DNA of 64,000 nt, taken from Cellulosimicrobium cellulans (GTDB lineage Bacteria > Actinomycetota > Actinomycetes > Actinomycetales > Cellulomonadaceae). The translations under genes and the position numbers were made by a program. Positions 54,836 to 63,248 of this stretch are shown in pieces. Numbering within the stretch: position 1 is the stretch's first letter; every line of letters starts with the position of its first letter. The stretch covers positions 186,001-250,000 of the forward strand of contig NZ_JAMXST010000006.1 of the NCBI RefSeq assembly GCF_024124905.1, written 5' to 3'. Below the pieces are notes generated by a model. The model did not search any database and was not told the DNA's origin. It was given only the letters and a program-made list of their open reading frames with translations.

Positions 54836-56125
54836 GTGACGTGCGAACCCCTCACCCCCGTCGACCGCGACCTGCCCGAGATCGTCCGGACCGCGCCGGG
54901 CCTGCGGCCCGACGCCGTCGGCGCGCCCTCGTTGGCGGAGCTGACGACACTGCGCGTGGGCGGTCCGGCGGACCGGTACGTCGAGGCGCACAGCGAGGCC
55001 GAGCTGCTGGAGACCGTGCGGGCCGCGGACGACGCCGGGGAGCCGCTCCTCGTGATCGGCGGCGGGTCGAACCTGCTCGTCGGTGACGAGGGGTTCGGCG
55101 GGGTCGTCGTGCGCGACCTGCGCCGCGGGATCACCGTGGACGCGGAGGACTCGTGCGGCGGCGCGAGCTTCCACGCCCCGGCCGGCCAGGACTGGGACGA
55201 GCTCGTCGCGCGTGCGGTCGCGGAGGAGTGGGTGGGCGTCGAGGCGCTGTCCGGCATCCCGGGCACCGTCGGCGCCGCGCCCGTCCAGAACATCGGCGCG
55301 TACGGTCAGGAGGTCTCGGGCGTGATCTCGACCGTGCGGGTGTGGGACCGTCGGCGGTCGCGCGTGCGCACGCTGGCCCTGGGCGAGCTCGCGTTCGGGT
55401 ACCGCACGTCGCTGCTGAAGCGCAGCATGCACGCCGCGGTGAGCGGTGACGACGAGCCCGACGGCCCGTGGTACCCGTCCCCGCGCTACGTGGTCCTCGA
55501 CGTCGGCTTCCAGTCCCGGCTCGGCTCGCTGTCCGCCCCGGTCGCGTACCCGGAGCTCGCCCGGACGCTCGGCGTGCAGGTCGGCGACCGGGCCCCGAGC
55601 GCCGACGTGCGCGACGCCGTCCTGGCACTGCGGGCGCGCAAGGGCATGCTGCTCGACGGCGTCGGCCCGGACGCCGCGCCCGCGTCGCCCGAGTCGCCCG
55701 ACGGCGCCGTGCCCGGGGAGACGGGTCCGGACCACGACCGCTGGAGCGCCGGGTCGTTCTTCACGAACCCCGTCGTCCCGGCGGAGCAGGCCGATCTGCT
55801 CCCGGCGGAGGCGCCGCGCTACCCGGTGCGCTCGGCGACGCCGTCCCGCACGACGGGGCCGAGCCTCGGCGAGATCGACCCGACGCTCGTCAAGACGTCC
55901 GCGGCGTGGCTCATCGAGCACGCCGGGTTCACCAAGGGCTTCGGCGTCCACGGCCCGGCGAGCCTCGCGCGGCTGTCGACCCGGCACACCCTGGCGCTCA
56001 CCAACCGGGGCGGCGCGAGCGCGGAGGACCTGGTCGAGCTCGCGCGCGCCGTCCGCGACGGCGTGCGCGAGGCGTTCGGCGTCGATCTGGTCCCGGAGCC
56101 CGTCCTCGTCGGCGTCTCCCTCTGA
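54836..56125 (+). CDS. murB: UDP-N-acetylenolpyruvoylglucosamine reductase (MurB)
   Basis: 429 residues from GTG. Cytoplasmic FAD enzyme that reduces UDP-GlcNAc-enolpyruvate to UDP-MurNAc in peptidoglycan synthesis. Motifs are TTLRVGGPADRYVEA (about 40), LVIGGGSNLLVGDEGFGG (FAD site), LSGIPGTVGAAPVQNIGAYGQE (abridged), and WSAGSFFTNPVV with the catalytic Ser. The C-terminal AAWLIEHAGFTKGFGVHGPASLARLSTRHTLALTNRG region (abridged) is typical. It is longer than E. coli MurB owing to loops near 210 and 290. It converges with the L,D-transpeptidase gene, which is also a cell wall gene. Confidence 0.97.
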   Translation: MTCEPLTPVDRDLPEIVRTAPGLRPDAVGAPSLAELTTLRVGGPADRYVEAHSEAELLETVRAADDAGEPLLVIGGGSNLLVGDEGFGGVVVRDLRRGITVDAEDSCGGASFHAPAGQDWDELVARAVAEEWVGVEALSGIPGTVGAAPVQNIGAYGQEVSGVISTVRVWDRRRSRVRTLALGELAFGYRTSLLKRSMHAAVSGDDEPDGPWYPSPRYVVLDVGFQSRLGSLSAPVAYPELARTLGVQVGDRAPSADVRDAVLALRARKGMLLDGVGPDAAPASPESPDGAVPGETGPDHDRWSAGSFFTNPVVPAEQADLLPAEAPRYPVRSATPSRTTGPSLGEIDPTLVKTSAAWLIEHAGFTKGFGVHGPASLARLSTRHTLALTNRGGASAEDLVELARAVRDGVREAFGVDLVPEPVLVGVSL

Positions 56126-56127
56126 CC

Positions 56128-56145
56128 GACCCACGACCGTGGGTC
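56128..56145. terminator. Short hairpin between converging murB and ldt genes
   Basis: An 8-bp perfect stem GACCCACG/CGTGGGTC with a 2-base centre. It overlaps the last two bases of the opposite gene's stop region. Confidence 0.45.
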
Positions 56146-57148
56146 AGTAGACGAGGACCGTGGTGCCCGGGTCGGCGTGCCAGGTGTCCCAGAGCCAGTT
56201 CATCGCCGAGTTCGCGACGCGCACGCACCCGTGCGACGCGGGCCACGGTGGGATCGAGCCCGAGCCGTGCACCGCGATGCCGCCGGTGAAGAACTTGGGG
56301 CGCCACATGTCGCCGAGCTCGAGGCTCGACGAGTGGTTGCCGTCGACCTGCCGGCCCACGTGGAACTCTCCGCGCGGCGTGCCCGCCCGGTAGGTTCGGC
56401 CCTTCGCCTCGTACGACTCGCCGTTGCCCGACGACGCGTTGACGACCGTGACGACCCGGCCGTCCTCGACGGCGAGCAGGAGCTGGCGGTCGAGGTCGAT
56501 CTCGATGACCTTCCCCGACCCGCTGCGGGGCTGCGGCGTGACGCCCTGGTCGAGCGCGGCCTGCGTCGCGGGGCCCACGACGCCGTCGCGCGAGAGCCCG
56601 GCCGCCTTCTGCAGCGCCCACACGGCCTGCTGCGTGCCGCCGCCGAAGTCGCCGTCGGGCGCGCCGATGAAGTAGCCGAGGTCGGCGAGACGCTGCTGCA
56701 GGGCGACGACGCGCTCGCCGGTCGCGCCGCGCGCGAGCTCCTCCGGCTCGACGGGTGCGGGCGGCGGCTCGGGGGTGGGCTCCGGCGCGGGCGGAGGCGT
56801 GCTCGGCTCGGGCTCCGGGGTCTCGGTGGCGGGCGGTTCGGCCGTCGGCGTCTCCGTCGGCTCGGGCGTGGTCTCCGTCGGGCTCGGGCTCGCGGGCGCC
56901 GTCGTCGCGGGCCCGTCCGCGGTGGCCGACGGCGTCCGGCCGGGCTCGAGGTCGGGCAGCCCGGCCTGGCAGCCTGCGAGCGCCAGCGCCGCGACCAGCG
57001 TGGAGACGACGGCGAGCGACGCCGCGCGGGTACCGCGCCGACGTCGGCCCGGTCCGCGCCCCGCTGCCGCGGGAGCGGCGCACGCCGCGTCCCCCGCCGT
57101 CGTGCGCGTCGCAGCGCCCGTCCGCGCGCTCGCGGAAGCTCCGTCCAC
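56144..57148 (-). CDS. L,D-transpeptidase lipoprotein with peptidoglycan-binding domain
   Basis: 334 residues from GTG 57148, chosen for GAGGGGGAA just upstream; longer in-frame starts have no ribosome site. An Arg-rich n-region and hydrophobic segment end in the lipobox LALAGC, so it is probably lipid-anchored outside. A Thr/Pro/Glu-rich linker follows, then a PG_binding_1 domain (GATGERVVALQQRLADLGYF and GDFGGGTQQAVWALQ) and a YkuD domain with GIAVHGSGSIPPWPASHGCV, nucleophile C308. It would form or edit 3-3 cross-links or attach proteins to peptidoglycan. Confidence 0.92.
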   Translation of the reverse strand: MDGASASARTGAATRTTAGDAACAAPAAAGRGPGRRRRGTRAASLAVVSTLVAALALAGCQAGLPDLEPGRTPSATADGPATTAPASPSPTETTPEPTETPTAEPPATETPEPEPSTPPPAPEPTPEPPPAPVEPEELARGATGERVVALQQRLADLGYFIGAPDGDFGGGTQQAVWALQKAAGLSRDGVVGPATQAALDQGVTPQPRSGSGKVIEIDLDRQLLLAVEDGRVVTVVNASSGNGESYEAKGRTYRAGTPRGEFHVGRQVDGNHSSSLELGDMWRPKFFTGGIAVHGSGSIPPWPASHGCVRVANSAMNWLWDTWHADPGTTVLVY

Positions 57149-57406
57149 CTGTTCCCCCTCACGTGTGCCGCGGCGTCCGCCGCGGAGCACCATCATGCGC
57201 CCGGCGAGTGCCTCGGACGTCCGTGCCGGGCGCCTGTCGGCGGATCGTGACCCTGTCGTGACGCGGCGACGGGTCGGGGCGGGCCGGACGGGCTCGGCCG
57301 TCCGCCGACCGCCGGACCGTGACCGCGGGCGCTCGCCCGGTCGGCGCTCCGTCCAGCGCGGGTCGTCCAGCGCCGTCCGGTGCCGTTCGACGCCGTTCAC
57401 CGTGGT

Positions 57407-57808
57407 TCAGCGTCCGGCGTCCCCCGGCCCGGGTGGCTCGTGGAGCAGCGCCCCGCGCACGACGTCGAGGATCGCGTCGTCGGACAGGCCCGCCTCGCGG
57501 CCGGCGCGCACGAGCTCGTGCGCGGCGTGGCGGGCGGCGACGTCGCTCGCGGAGACGCCGTCGGCCACGACGGTCCCGGCGCGACGCCGCGTCGTGACGA
57601 CCCCGGCCGCCTCGAGCTCGCGGTACGCGCGCGCCACGGTCCCGGGCGCGAGCCCGAGGTCCGTGGCGAGCGCGCGGATCGTCGGCAGGCGGTCGCCGAC
57701 GCGTAGGCGACCGGCGGCGACGTGCGCGACGACCTGCGACCGGATCTGCTCGTACGGCGCGATCCCCGAGCGCAGGTCGATCTCGACGCGCAGCTCAGCG
57801 GGCGGCAC
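57407..57808 (-). CDS. GntR-family regulator of the YtrA type
   Basis: 133 residues. The winged helix is PYEQIRSQVVAHVAAGRLRVGDRLPTIRALATDLGLAPGTVARAY (abridged; about 19-65), and the short C-terminal helical tail without an effector domain is typical of the YtrA subfamily. Such regulators usually control the operon in which they sit, often with membrane or ABC genes. It overlaps the end of the membrane-protein gene by 14 bases on the same strand, so both are cotranscribed. A TGTA-N12-TACA repeat at the start of that gene is a candidate operator. Confidence 0.9.
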   Translation of the reverse strand: MPPAELRVEIDLRSGIAPYEQIRSQVVAHVAAGRLRVGDRLPTIRALATDLGLAPGTVARAYRELEAAGVVTTRRRAGTVVADGVSASDVAARHAAHELVRAGREAGLSDDAILDVVRGALLHEPPGPGDAGR

Positions 57809-58772
57809 GACCTGCCCCTGCCATCACGGGTGCGCCCGCGCGGTCGTCGGCCCACGCGTCCGGGTCCGCGGCGGGCCGGACGGCGACCACGACGGCCGTC
57901 AGCGCCAGCCCGACCGCGACGACGACGAGCACGACCGCCCCCGGGTAGCCCACCCGCGCCGCGGCGTTCGCACCGGTGCCGAGCATCCCCGCGGCCGTCA
58001 GCCCGAGCGCGAGCTGCGCGCCCCGCAGGACCCGATGCGCGGACGCGCGGCGCAGGCCGACGTCCCACGTCTCCTCGACGTGCGCGACGGCGGGCCGACG
58101 CGCGACGAGCCGCAGGACGCCCTCGGCGCCCGCGACCAGCAGCACGGCCGCGAGCGCGAGCCACACGCCGTAGAACGTGCCGGGGTAGGGGCTCGCGGTC
58201 GAGGTCGTGTCGCCGAGGACGCGGGTCACCGACCGCCCGTCGTCGCCCGCCGTGAGCGCCCCGACGGCCGCGAGCAGCCCGACGAGCGCCCCGAGCGACC
58301 AGGTGAGGCGCCGCAGGCCGCGGGGCGCGACGTCGGCGACGGTCCGGGGGCGCAGCGTGGCCGCGCGGACGGCGGTCCGCTGGCGCGGCCAGGTGCGTTC
58401 CCCGACGGCGTGCGCGCCGAGGAACGTGAGCCCGACGACCGCGGGGGAGAGACCCACGAGCACGCCCTCGGAGAGGCCCCCGACGGAGGTCGCGGCGGCC
58501 TGGGCGACGACCGCGCCGACGAGGAGCGCGGCCGTCACCGCGGCGACGCTCACGGTCGTCGCGTGCCGCCGGGCGGCGCGGCGCACCGGGTCCTCCGGGG
58601 CGAGCCTCTGGAGCGACGGCTCGGGCGCGCGCGTCGCGGCGCGCACGGCGAGCACCACCGCGACGCCGAGCGCCACCAGGACGGCGAGGACCGCGCCGGT
58701 CCACGCGAGGTCGTACGCCGCGGGGAGGAAGAGGCCGGCGCCCTGCGGGCCCTCCGAAGTTTGTATCAACAC
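57795..58772 (-). CDS. Multi-pass membrane protein of unknown function
   Basis: 325 residues if started at GTG 58772 (TTG 58769 is equally possible). Eight or so hydrophobic segments, such as WTGAVLAVLVALGVAVVLAV, TVSVAAVTAALLVGAVVAQ and YGVWLALAAVLLVAGAEGVL. I recognise no family. The start is uncertain: TCGGAGGG lies after it, with no start codon at proper distance, and a TGTACT hexamer right upstream would give a leaderless message. The coupling to a YtrA-type regulator suggests envelope-stress or antibiotic response, by analogy only. Confidence 0.65.
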   Translation of the reverse strand: MLIQTSEGPQGAGLFLPAAYDLAWTGAVLAVLVALGVAVVLAVRAATRAPEPSLQRLAPEDPVRRAARRHATTVSVAAVTAALLVGAVVAQAAATSVGGLSEGVLVGLSPAVVGLTFLGAHAVGERTWPRQRTAVRAATLRPRTVADVAPRGLRRLTWSLGALVGLLAAVGALTAGDDGRSVTRVLGDTTSTASPYPGTFYGVWLALAAVLLVAGAEGVLRLVARRPAVAHVEETWDVGLRRASAHRVLRGAQLALGLTAAGMLGTGANAAARVGYPGAVVLVVVAVGLALTAVVVAVRPAADPDAWADDRAGAPVMAGAGRAAR

Positions 58773-58781
58773 GTCAGTACA
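58762..58781. promoter_or_regulatory. Candidate YtrA-type operator TGTA-N12-TACA
   Basis: The 20-bp element spans the start codon and -10 region of the membrane-protein/GntR unit. Its inner part is not symmetric, so the call is tentative. Confidence 0.35.
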
Positions 58782-58839
58782 TTGGCACGCGCGCCTCGGC
58801 CCGTCAAGACCCCACGGATCCCGGACCGGCGCGCCCGGA

Positions 58840-58865
58840 TGAGAGGTCTCTCATCCCGGTCTCAC
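58840..58865 (+). promoter_or_regulatory. Response-regulator-type box upstream of the phosphotransferase-fold gene
   Basis: TGAGAGGTCTCTCATC (58840..58855) followed by CTCAC at 58861. CTCAT (58850) and CTCAC (58861) are 11 bp apart and lie 49 and 38 bases before the ATG at 58899. The same register is found upstream of 60283 and 63559. Confidence 0.6.
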
Positions 58866-58898
58866 CCGCGAGCCACGCGCGCGAGGTTGCCTGGGGCC

Positions 58899-60266
58899 AT
58901 GACGCTCGCCCCTCCCGCGCCCGACCAGCGCGCCTGGCTCGACCTGCTCACCGCCCCCGAGGCGGGAGAGCTGCTCGCCGTGGCGCTGGGCGCCGACGGC
59001 GCGAGCCTCGACACGTGGCGCGTCCACCAGGTGCACGCGCGCCCCGGCGCGGAGGTCACCGTCGGGTACGACGTCGTCGCCCGCCGGGCGCTCGCGGCCG
59101 GGCCGGGCGGGGGCACCGCCGCGGCCGACGCCGCCGAGTACCTGCTCGCGACGACGGCGCCCCTCTCGCCCGACGCGGTGGGGGCGGGGGTCGTCCGCCT
59201 CGCGGACGGTCCGCGCGTCGTGCACGTGTGGCGCCACCCCGCCGACCCGCTGCTGCCCGGCCTCGCCGCCGCGTGCGACGCGGGCGAGCTCGCCCGCCGC
59301 CTCGCGGCGGCCGGGGCGCTCGCGCCCGGCGAGGCCGTGGAGTCGGTGACGATGGTCGCCTACCGCCCGCTCCGGCGCGCGGTGCTGCGCGCGCGGACGT
59401 CCGCGCGCACGGTCTACGTCAAGGTCGTCCGGCCCGACCGGGCGCGCTCGCTCGTCCGTCGGCACGACCTCTTCCGGTCCACCACCGTGAACGCCCCCCG
59501 CTGCCTCGCATGGGACGACGACGGCGTGGTCGTCTTCGAGGAGGCGCGCGGCCCGTCGCTCGCGCAGCACCTCGCGGCGCTCGGCCCGGACGGCCAGCCC
59601 ACCGCGATCGACCCGCGCGAGCTCCTGCGCGCGCTCGACGCCCTCCCGGCCCGCGCGACGACGCTGCGCCGCCGCCCCGCGTGGTCCGAGCGCGTCGAGC
59701 ACTACGCGGCGTCGGCGCTCGCGGTGCACGCGCTGGACCCGGCGCGCGTGGACCGCGTCGCGCGCGCGGTCCGGACGGCCGTCGCGACGCGCGACCCCGG
59801 GCCGGTCGTCGCGACGCACGGCGACTTCTACGAGGCGAACGTCCTGCTCGACGTCCCGGCGGCCGCCGGCGACCCCGCCGCGCCGGGGGCCGGTGGCGCC
59901 CGCGTCGGCGTCCTGCTCGACGTCGACACGCTCGGCCCCGGGCATCGCGTCGACGACCTCGCGTGCCTCGTCGCGCACCTCGCCGTGCTCCCGTCGCTCG
60001 CCCCCGCGGTGTACGGGGGCGTACGTGCGCTCGTCGACCGGTGCCTGGCCGTGTTCGACGAGCGCGTCGACCCCGCGGCCCTGCGGGCGCGCGCGGCCGG
60101 CGTCGTGCTGTCCCTCACGGCCGGTGCGGCGACGCGCGACCTCGCCGACGCGTGGCTGCGGGTCGCGGAGGGGCTGCTGGACGCGGCCCCCGGGACGGTC
60201 GCCGCCGAGCTCGCCCCCGTTCCTGAGAGCACTCTCATCGGCGCCTCCTCGGCATCTCACGCGTGA
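58899..60266 (+). CDS. Aminoglycoside-phosphotransferase-fold (APH/choline kinase-like) protein
   Basis: 455 residues from ATG 58899, which has CCTGGGGCC directly upstream as in a probable leaderless start. The catalytic signature HGDFYEANVLL (about residue 308) and the metal-binding Asp in VLLDVDTLGPGHRVDDLA are present; the ATP-binding lysine may be that of TVYVKVVRP. The N-terminal half is Ala/Arg-rich and not assigned. The substrate is unknown; there is no reason to assume antibiotic resistance. It sits between three genes that share a promoter pattern with the two-component system, so it may belong to that response. Confidence 0.8.
   Translation: MTLAPPAPDQRAWLDLLTAPEAGELLAVALGADGASLDTWRVHQVHARPGAEVTVGYDVVARRALAAGPGGGTAAADAAEYLLATTAPLSPDAVGAGVVRLADGPRVVHVWRHPADPLLPGLAAACDAGELARRLAAAGALAPGEAVESVTMVAYRPLRRAVLRARTSARTVYVKVVRPDRARSLVRRHDLFRSTTVNAPRCLAWDDDGVVVFEEARGPSLAQHLAALGPDGQPTAIDPRELLRALDALPARATTLRRRPAWSERVEHYAASALAVHALDPARVDRVARAVRTAVATRDPGPVVATHGDFYEANVLLDVPAAAGDPAAPGAGGARVGVLLDVDTLGPGHRVDDLACLVAHLAVLPSLAPAVYGGVRALVDRCLAVFDERVDPAALRARAAGVVLSLTAGAATRDLADAWLRVAEGLLDAAPGTVAAELAPVPESTLIGASSASHA
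60224..60260 (+). promoter_or_regulatory. Response-regulator-type box upstream of the Ser/Thr/Pro-rich exported protein
   Basis: TGAGAGCACTCTCATC (60224..60239), then CTCCT at 60245 and CTCAC at 60256. CTCAT (60234), CTCCT and CTCAC are spaced by exactly 11 bp, at -49, -38 and -27 from the ATG at 60283. It lies within the last codons of the preceding gene. Confidence 0.6.
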
Positions 60267-60330
60267 CCGAGAGGCTCGGACCATGCACGACCGAGGGGTC
60301 GTGCGCACCATCGGACGAAGGAGAAGGATC

Positions 60331-60735
60331 ATGAAGGCACGCAGCGCATGGATCGTCACCGGGGCGCTCGGCGCGGTCGGTCTTGGAGCGACGGTGGCGA
60401 CCGCCCAGGGCGCGTTCGACGCCCCCGAGCCGGCGACCGTCTCGCCGTCGGTCCAGGTCAGCACGTCGAGCACGCCGACCGGCTCGCCGACCGACGCACC
60501 CGCCACGTCCGCGACGCCCAGCCCGACCGACGTCCAGAACGGGACGTCGATCACGACCGTCACGGCGAACACGTCCGCGTCCCCGAGCACCGCGGGCTCG
60601 GCGGACACGTCCGGCTCGGCCGTGACGAGCCAGACCCCGAACACGCCCAACACCCCGCCCACGGCGAACACGCCGCAGACGCCGAACACCCCGCCCAGCC
60701 CGGTCACGCCGCCGTCGCCGCAGTCGGCCGACTGA
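60331..60735 (+). CDS. Small exported Ser/Thr/Pro-rich protein
   Basis: 134 residues from ATG 60331, with AAGGAGAAGGA upstream. A signal peptide KARSAWIVTGALGAVGLGAT precedes an unstructured region rich in Thr, Ser and Pro, with repeats such as TPNTPNTPPTANTPQTPNTP. There is no lipobox and no sorting signal, so it may be secreted or periplasm-like. An in-frame ATG at 60283, in exact promoter register with its two neighbours, would add MHDRGVVRTIGRRRRI; it may be the start of a leaderless form. A hairpin GCACGACC-GAGG-GGTCGTGC (60285..60304) lies between both starts. No known family. Confidence 0.7.
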   Translation: MKARSAWIVTGALGAVGLGATVATAQGAFDAPEPATVSPSVQVSTSSTPTGSPTDAPATSATPSPTDVQNGTSITTVTANTSASPSTAGSADTSGSAVTSQTPNTPNTPPTANTPQTPNTPPSPVTPPSPQSAD

Positions 60736-60761
60736 CCGAGGCGCACCCAGGGCCACCGTGC

Positions 60762-60818
60762 CGAACCCGGGTCCGCGGGTCACGAGGGACCACCTCGTGA
60801 CCCGCAGGCCCGGGTTCG
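60762..60818. terminator. Large hairpin between converging genes
   Basis: Two helical parts: 60762..60771 with 60809..60818 (10 bp) and 60775..60787 with 60793..60805 (13 bp), with a 3-by-3 internal loop and a 5-base apical loop. It lies 27 bases after the exported-protein stop and can serve both strands. Confidence 0.8.
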
Positions 60819-60856
60819 ACGTGTCAGGGGTGCGTCCGCGCCCGTCAGGTCGGCAG

Positions 60857-60891
60857 GCGGGACCGCGGACCCGGCAGGTCAGCGGTCCCGC
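60857..60891 (-). terminator. Hairpin after the response-regulator gene
   Basis: GCGGGACCGC (60857..60866) pairs with GCGGTCCCGC (60882..60891), with a 15-base loop; it starts directly after the stop of the minus-strand gene. Confidence 0.6.
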
Positions 60892-60894
60892 AGG

Positions 60895-61563
60895 TCAGCG
60901 GGCGACGTCGGCGAGCCGGTAGCCCATGCCGCGCACGGTGACGAAGTGCTCGGCCCCGAGCTTGTTGCGCAGGTAGCGCACGTACACGTCGACGACGTTC
61001 GAGCCGGGGTCGAAGTCGTACCCCCACACGCGCGACAGGAGCTGCTCGCGGCTCAGCACCTGGCCGGGGTTGCGCAGGAACGCCTCGGCGAGCGCGAACT
61101 CGCGCGCCGAGAGGTCGACCTCGCGCTCCGCGGTGCGCGCGCGGCGCGTGCGCAGGTCGAGGCTCAGGGCGCCGTGGGTGAGCACCGTGACCTCGCCCGC
61201 GGGCTCGCTGCGCAGGCGCAGCCGGATGCGCGCGAGCAGCTCCTCGAACCGGAACGGCTTGGCCATGTAGTCGTCGGCGCCGCCCTCGAGCCCGGCGACG
61301 GTGTCGGTGACCGACGTGCGCGCGGTGAGGATGATGACGGGGATCGCGTTGCCCGTCTCCCGCAGGCGCCGCAGCACGGTGAAGCCGTCCTGGTCGGGCA
61401 GGCCCAGGTCGAGCACGAGGAGCGCGAAGTCACCGGTGCCGGCGAGGTCGAGAGCCTCCCGTCCCGTCGCGACGGTCGTGCTGGCGTATCCCGCCGCGCG
61501 CAGCCCCTTGGCCACGAACGACGCGATGCGGGTCTCGTCCTCGGCGACGAGGATCTGGCTCAC
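60895..61563 (-). CDS. OmpR/PhoB-family response regulator
   Basis: 222 residues from the GTG at 61563, which overlaps the kinase stop (GTGA). Receiver domain: acidic pair ED at 8-9, phospho-acceptor D52 (LLVLDLGLPDQDGF), ILTART, and YMAKPF lysine. Effector: winged helix with DLSAREFALAEAFLRNPGQVLSREQLLSRVWGYDFDPGSNVVDVYVRYLRNKL (abridged). All key residues are intact. Members of this family bind direct repeats with 10-11 bp spacing, which fits the CTCAY repeats found before its own operon and before two genes close by. Confidence 0.95.
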   Translation of the reverse strand: MSQILVAEDETRIASFVAKGLRAAGYASTTVATGREALDLAGTGDFALLVLDLGLPDQDGFTVLRRLRETGNAIPVIILTARTSVTDTVAGLEGGADDYMAKPFRFEELLARIRLRLRSEPAGEVTVLTHGALSLDLRTRRARTAEREVDLSAREFALAEAFLRNPGQVLSREQLLSRVWGYDFDPGSNVVDVYVRYLRNKLGAEHFVTVRGMGYRLADVAR

Positions 61564-63248
61564 CGGGTGGTCCTTCCGTCGGGGGCGGGGTACGAGGGCG
61601 GACGGCGGTCGTCGGGAGCCGCGTCCGGCGGTACCGGCGGCCCGGGGTCGGGCGGCGGCAACGACGGGGTGGCGGCGGACGGCGCGCTGGGCACCGTCGG
61701 TGCGGTGGGCGCCACCGGGGCAGGCGCGGGGGGCCGTCCGGGCGCGGAGCCGTGCGGCCCGGGCGTCGGGCCGGCCGCGTCGGGGGACGCGGCGACGACC
61801 GGGACGAGCGGGAGGTCCAGCGTGAACGTCGACCCGACGCCGGGCGTCGACGCGACGAGCACCCGGCCGCCGTGGCCCTCCGCGATCGCCGCGACGATCG
61901 CGAGGCCGAGCCCGGCGCCCTCCGGGTGGGCGGCTCCGGGCGTGGTGGCCTGGGCGAACCGCTCGAAGACGCGCGCCTGCTGCTCGGGGGCGATCCCGAC
62001 GCCCTCGTCGCGGACCCATGCGCGCACGCGCGTGCCGTCGTCGGACACCGCCGAGCCGAGCGCGACGACGGACCCGGGCGCCGAGAACTTCACCGCGTTG
62101 GCGGCGAGCTGCAGCAGCGCCTGGGTGAGGCGCTGCGCGTCGGCGCGCACGGCGACGTCGGCCCGCGCGTCGACGAGCCAGCGGCGCTCGCCGAGCGTCC
62201 GGACCTTGTCGTGCACGTCGTCGAGGAGGCGGCCGAGGTCCGTGTCGACCGGGCGGACGAAGTCGGGGCGACCGGCGGTCGCGAGCGTCACGAGGTCGTC
62301 GACGAGCCGGTTCATGCGGTCGAGCTCGTCGAGCGCGAGGTCGCGCGTCTCGGACGCGTCCGTGGCGTCGTGCGGGTCCATGAGCTCGAGGTGCCCCCGG
62401 ACCACGGTGAGCGGGGTGCGCAGCTCGTGCCCGACGTCGTCGATGAGCCGCCGCTGCGAGTCGAACGCCCCCTCGATCCGGTCGAGCATGCCGTTCACCG
62501 TGCGCGACAGGTCCGAGAGGTCGTCGTTGCCGGTCACCGGGATGCGCGCGGACAGGTCGGTCTCGCCGATGTCCTGCGCGGTGCGTGACAGCGTGCGGAT
62601 CGGCTGGAGGAGGCGCCCGGCGACGGCCCACCCCGCGACGCCGATGAGCACGAGGGCGCCGAGCGCCACGACCGCGTAGGTCCGGAAGACCTGCGCGAAC
62701 TCGGCGTGCTCGGCCGAGCGGTCGTAGGCGAGCACGAGGGCCGCGGGCTCCTGGCCGGCCGCGGCGCCCGAGCCGCCGACCGTGTGGACCGGCGCGACGA
62801 GGGCGCGGTACTCGGCCGTCGCGGTCCGCGGGGAGCGCAGCACGACGTCGTCGCCCGACGCGAGCGGGGACAGCGTGGCGACGAGCTCGGGATCGTCCTC
62901 GAGCCGCAGCCGCACCTCCTGCTGCGAGACGAGCGGCGTCCGGCCCTCGCGCAGCCCGAGGATGCCCTCGTTGTGCGCGGGGACCGTGAGCTGGATCGAG
63001 GCGACGACGACGTCCTCGGCGGACGTGAAGGGCTCGCCCGTGACGGGGTTCACCCCGGACTCCGCGAGCTGCGCGAGCTCGTTCGCGCTCCGGGTCAGGC
63101 TCTCGTCGATGCGCGCGTCGATCTGCCCGCGCTGCAGGAACCAGGCCGCGCCGCCGGCGAGGAGGAGCGCGAGGGCGGAGAGCCCGAGGAACGCCGCGAG
63201 CATGCGGGTGCGGACGGTCAGCCCCGCGCGGCGCGTCCGGCGGCTCAC
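61560..63248 (-). CDS. Membrane sensor histidine kinase
   Basis: 562 residues. Membrane helix 1 (about 15-33), an extracytoplasmic sensor of about 140 residues, helix 2 (about 178-196), HAMP (about 197-250), HisKA with DDVGHELRTPLTVVRGHLE, and HATPase with LAANAVKFS, RDEGVGIAP and GAGLGLAIVAAI. After the catalytic domain there is a Pro/Ala-rich tail of about 70 residues, which is unusual. The first gene of the operon encodes an Asp-rich exported protein whose stop overlaps the kinase ATG. The sensed signal is unknown; a cation or cell-wall signal would fit the acidic partner but is only a guess. Confidence 0.94.
   Translation of the reverse strand: MSRRTRRAGLTVRTRMLAAFLGLSALALLLAGGAAWFLQRGQIDARIDESLTRSANELAQLAESGVNPVTGEPFTSAEDVVVASIQLTVPAHNEGILGLREGRTPLVSQQEVRLRLEDDPELVATLSPLASGDDVVLRSPRTATAEYRALVAPVHTVGGSGAAAGQEPAALVLAYDRSAEHAEFAQVFRTYAVVALGALVLIGVAGWAVAGRLLQPIRTLSRTAQDIGETDLSARIPVTGNDDLSDLSRTVNGMLDRIEGAFDSQRRLIDDVGHELRTPLTVVRGHLELMDPHDATDASETRDLALDELDRMNRLVDDLVTLATAGRPDFVRPVDTDLGRLLDDVHDKVRTLGERRWLVDARADVAVRADAQRLTQALLQLAANAVKFSAPGSVVALGSAVSDDGTRVRAWVRDEGVGIAPEQQARVFERFAQATTPGAAHPEGAGLGLAIVAAIAEGHGGRVLVASTPGVGSTFTLDLPLVPVVAASPDAAGPTPGPHGSAPGRPPAPAPVAPTAPTVPSAPSAATPSLPPPDPGPPVPPDAAPDDRRPPSYPAPDGRTTR

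Noticed and set aside
57349-57425. Loose repeats of GTCCAGCGC/GTTCGACGC type upstream of the L,D-transpeptidase gene
   Set aside because: The copies are too divergent and irregular to call a repeat array; likely compositional.
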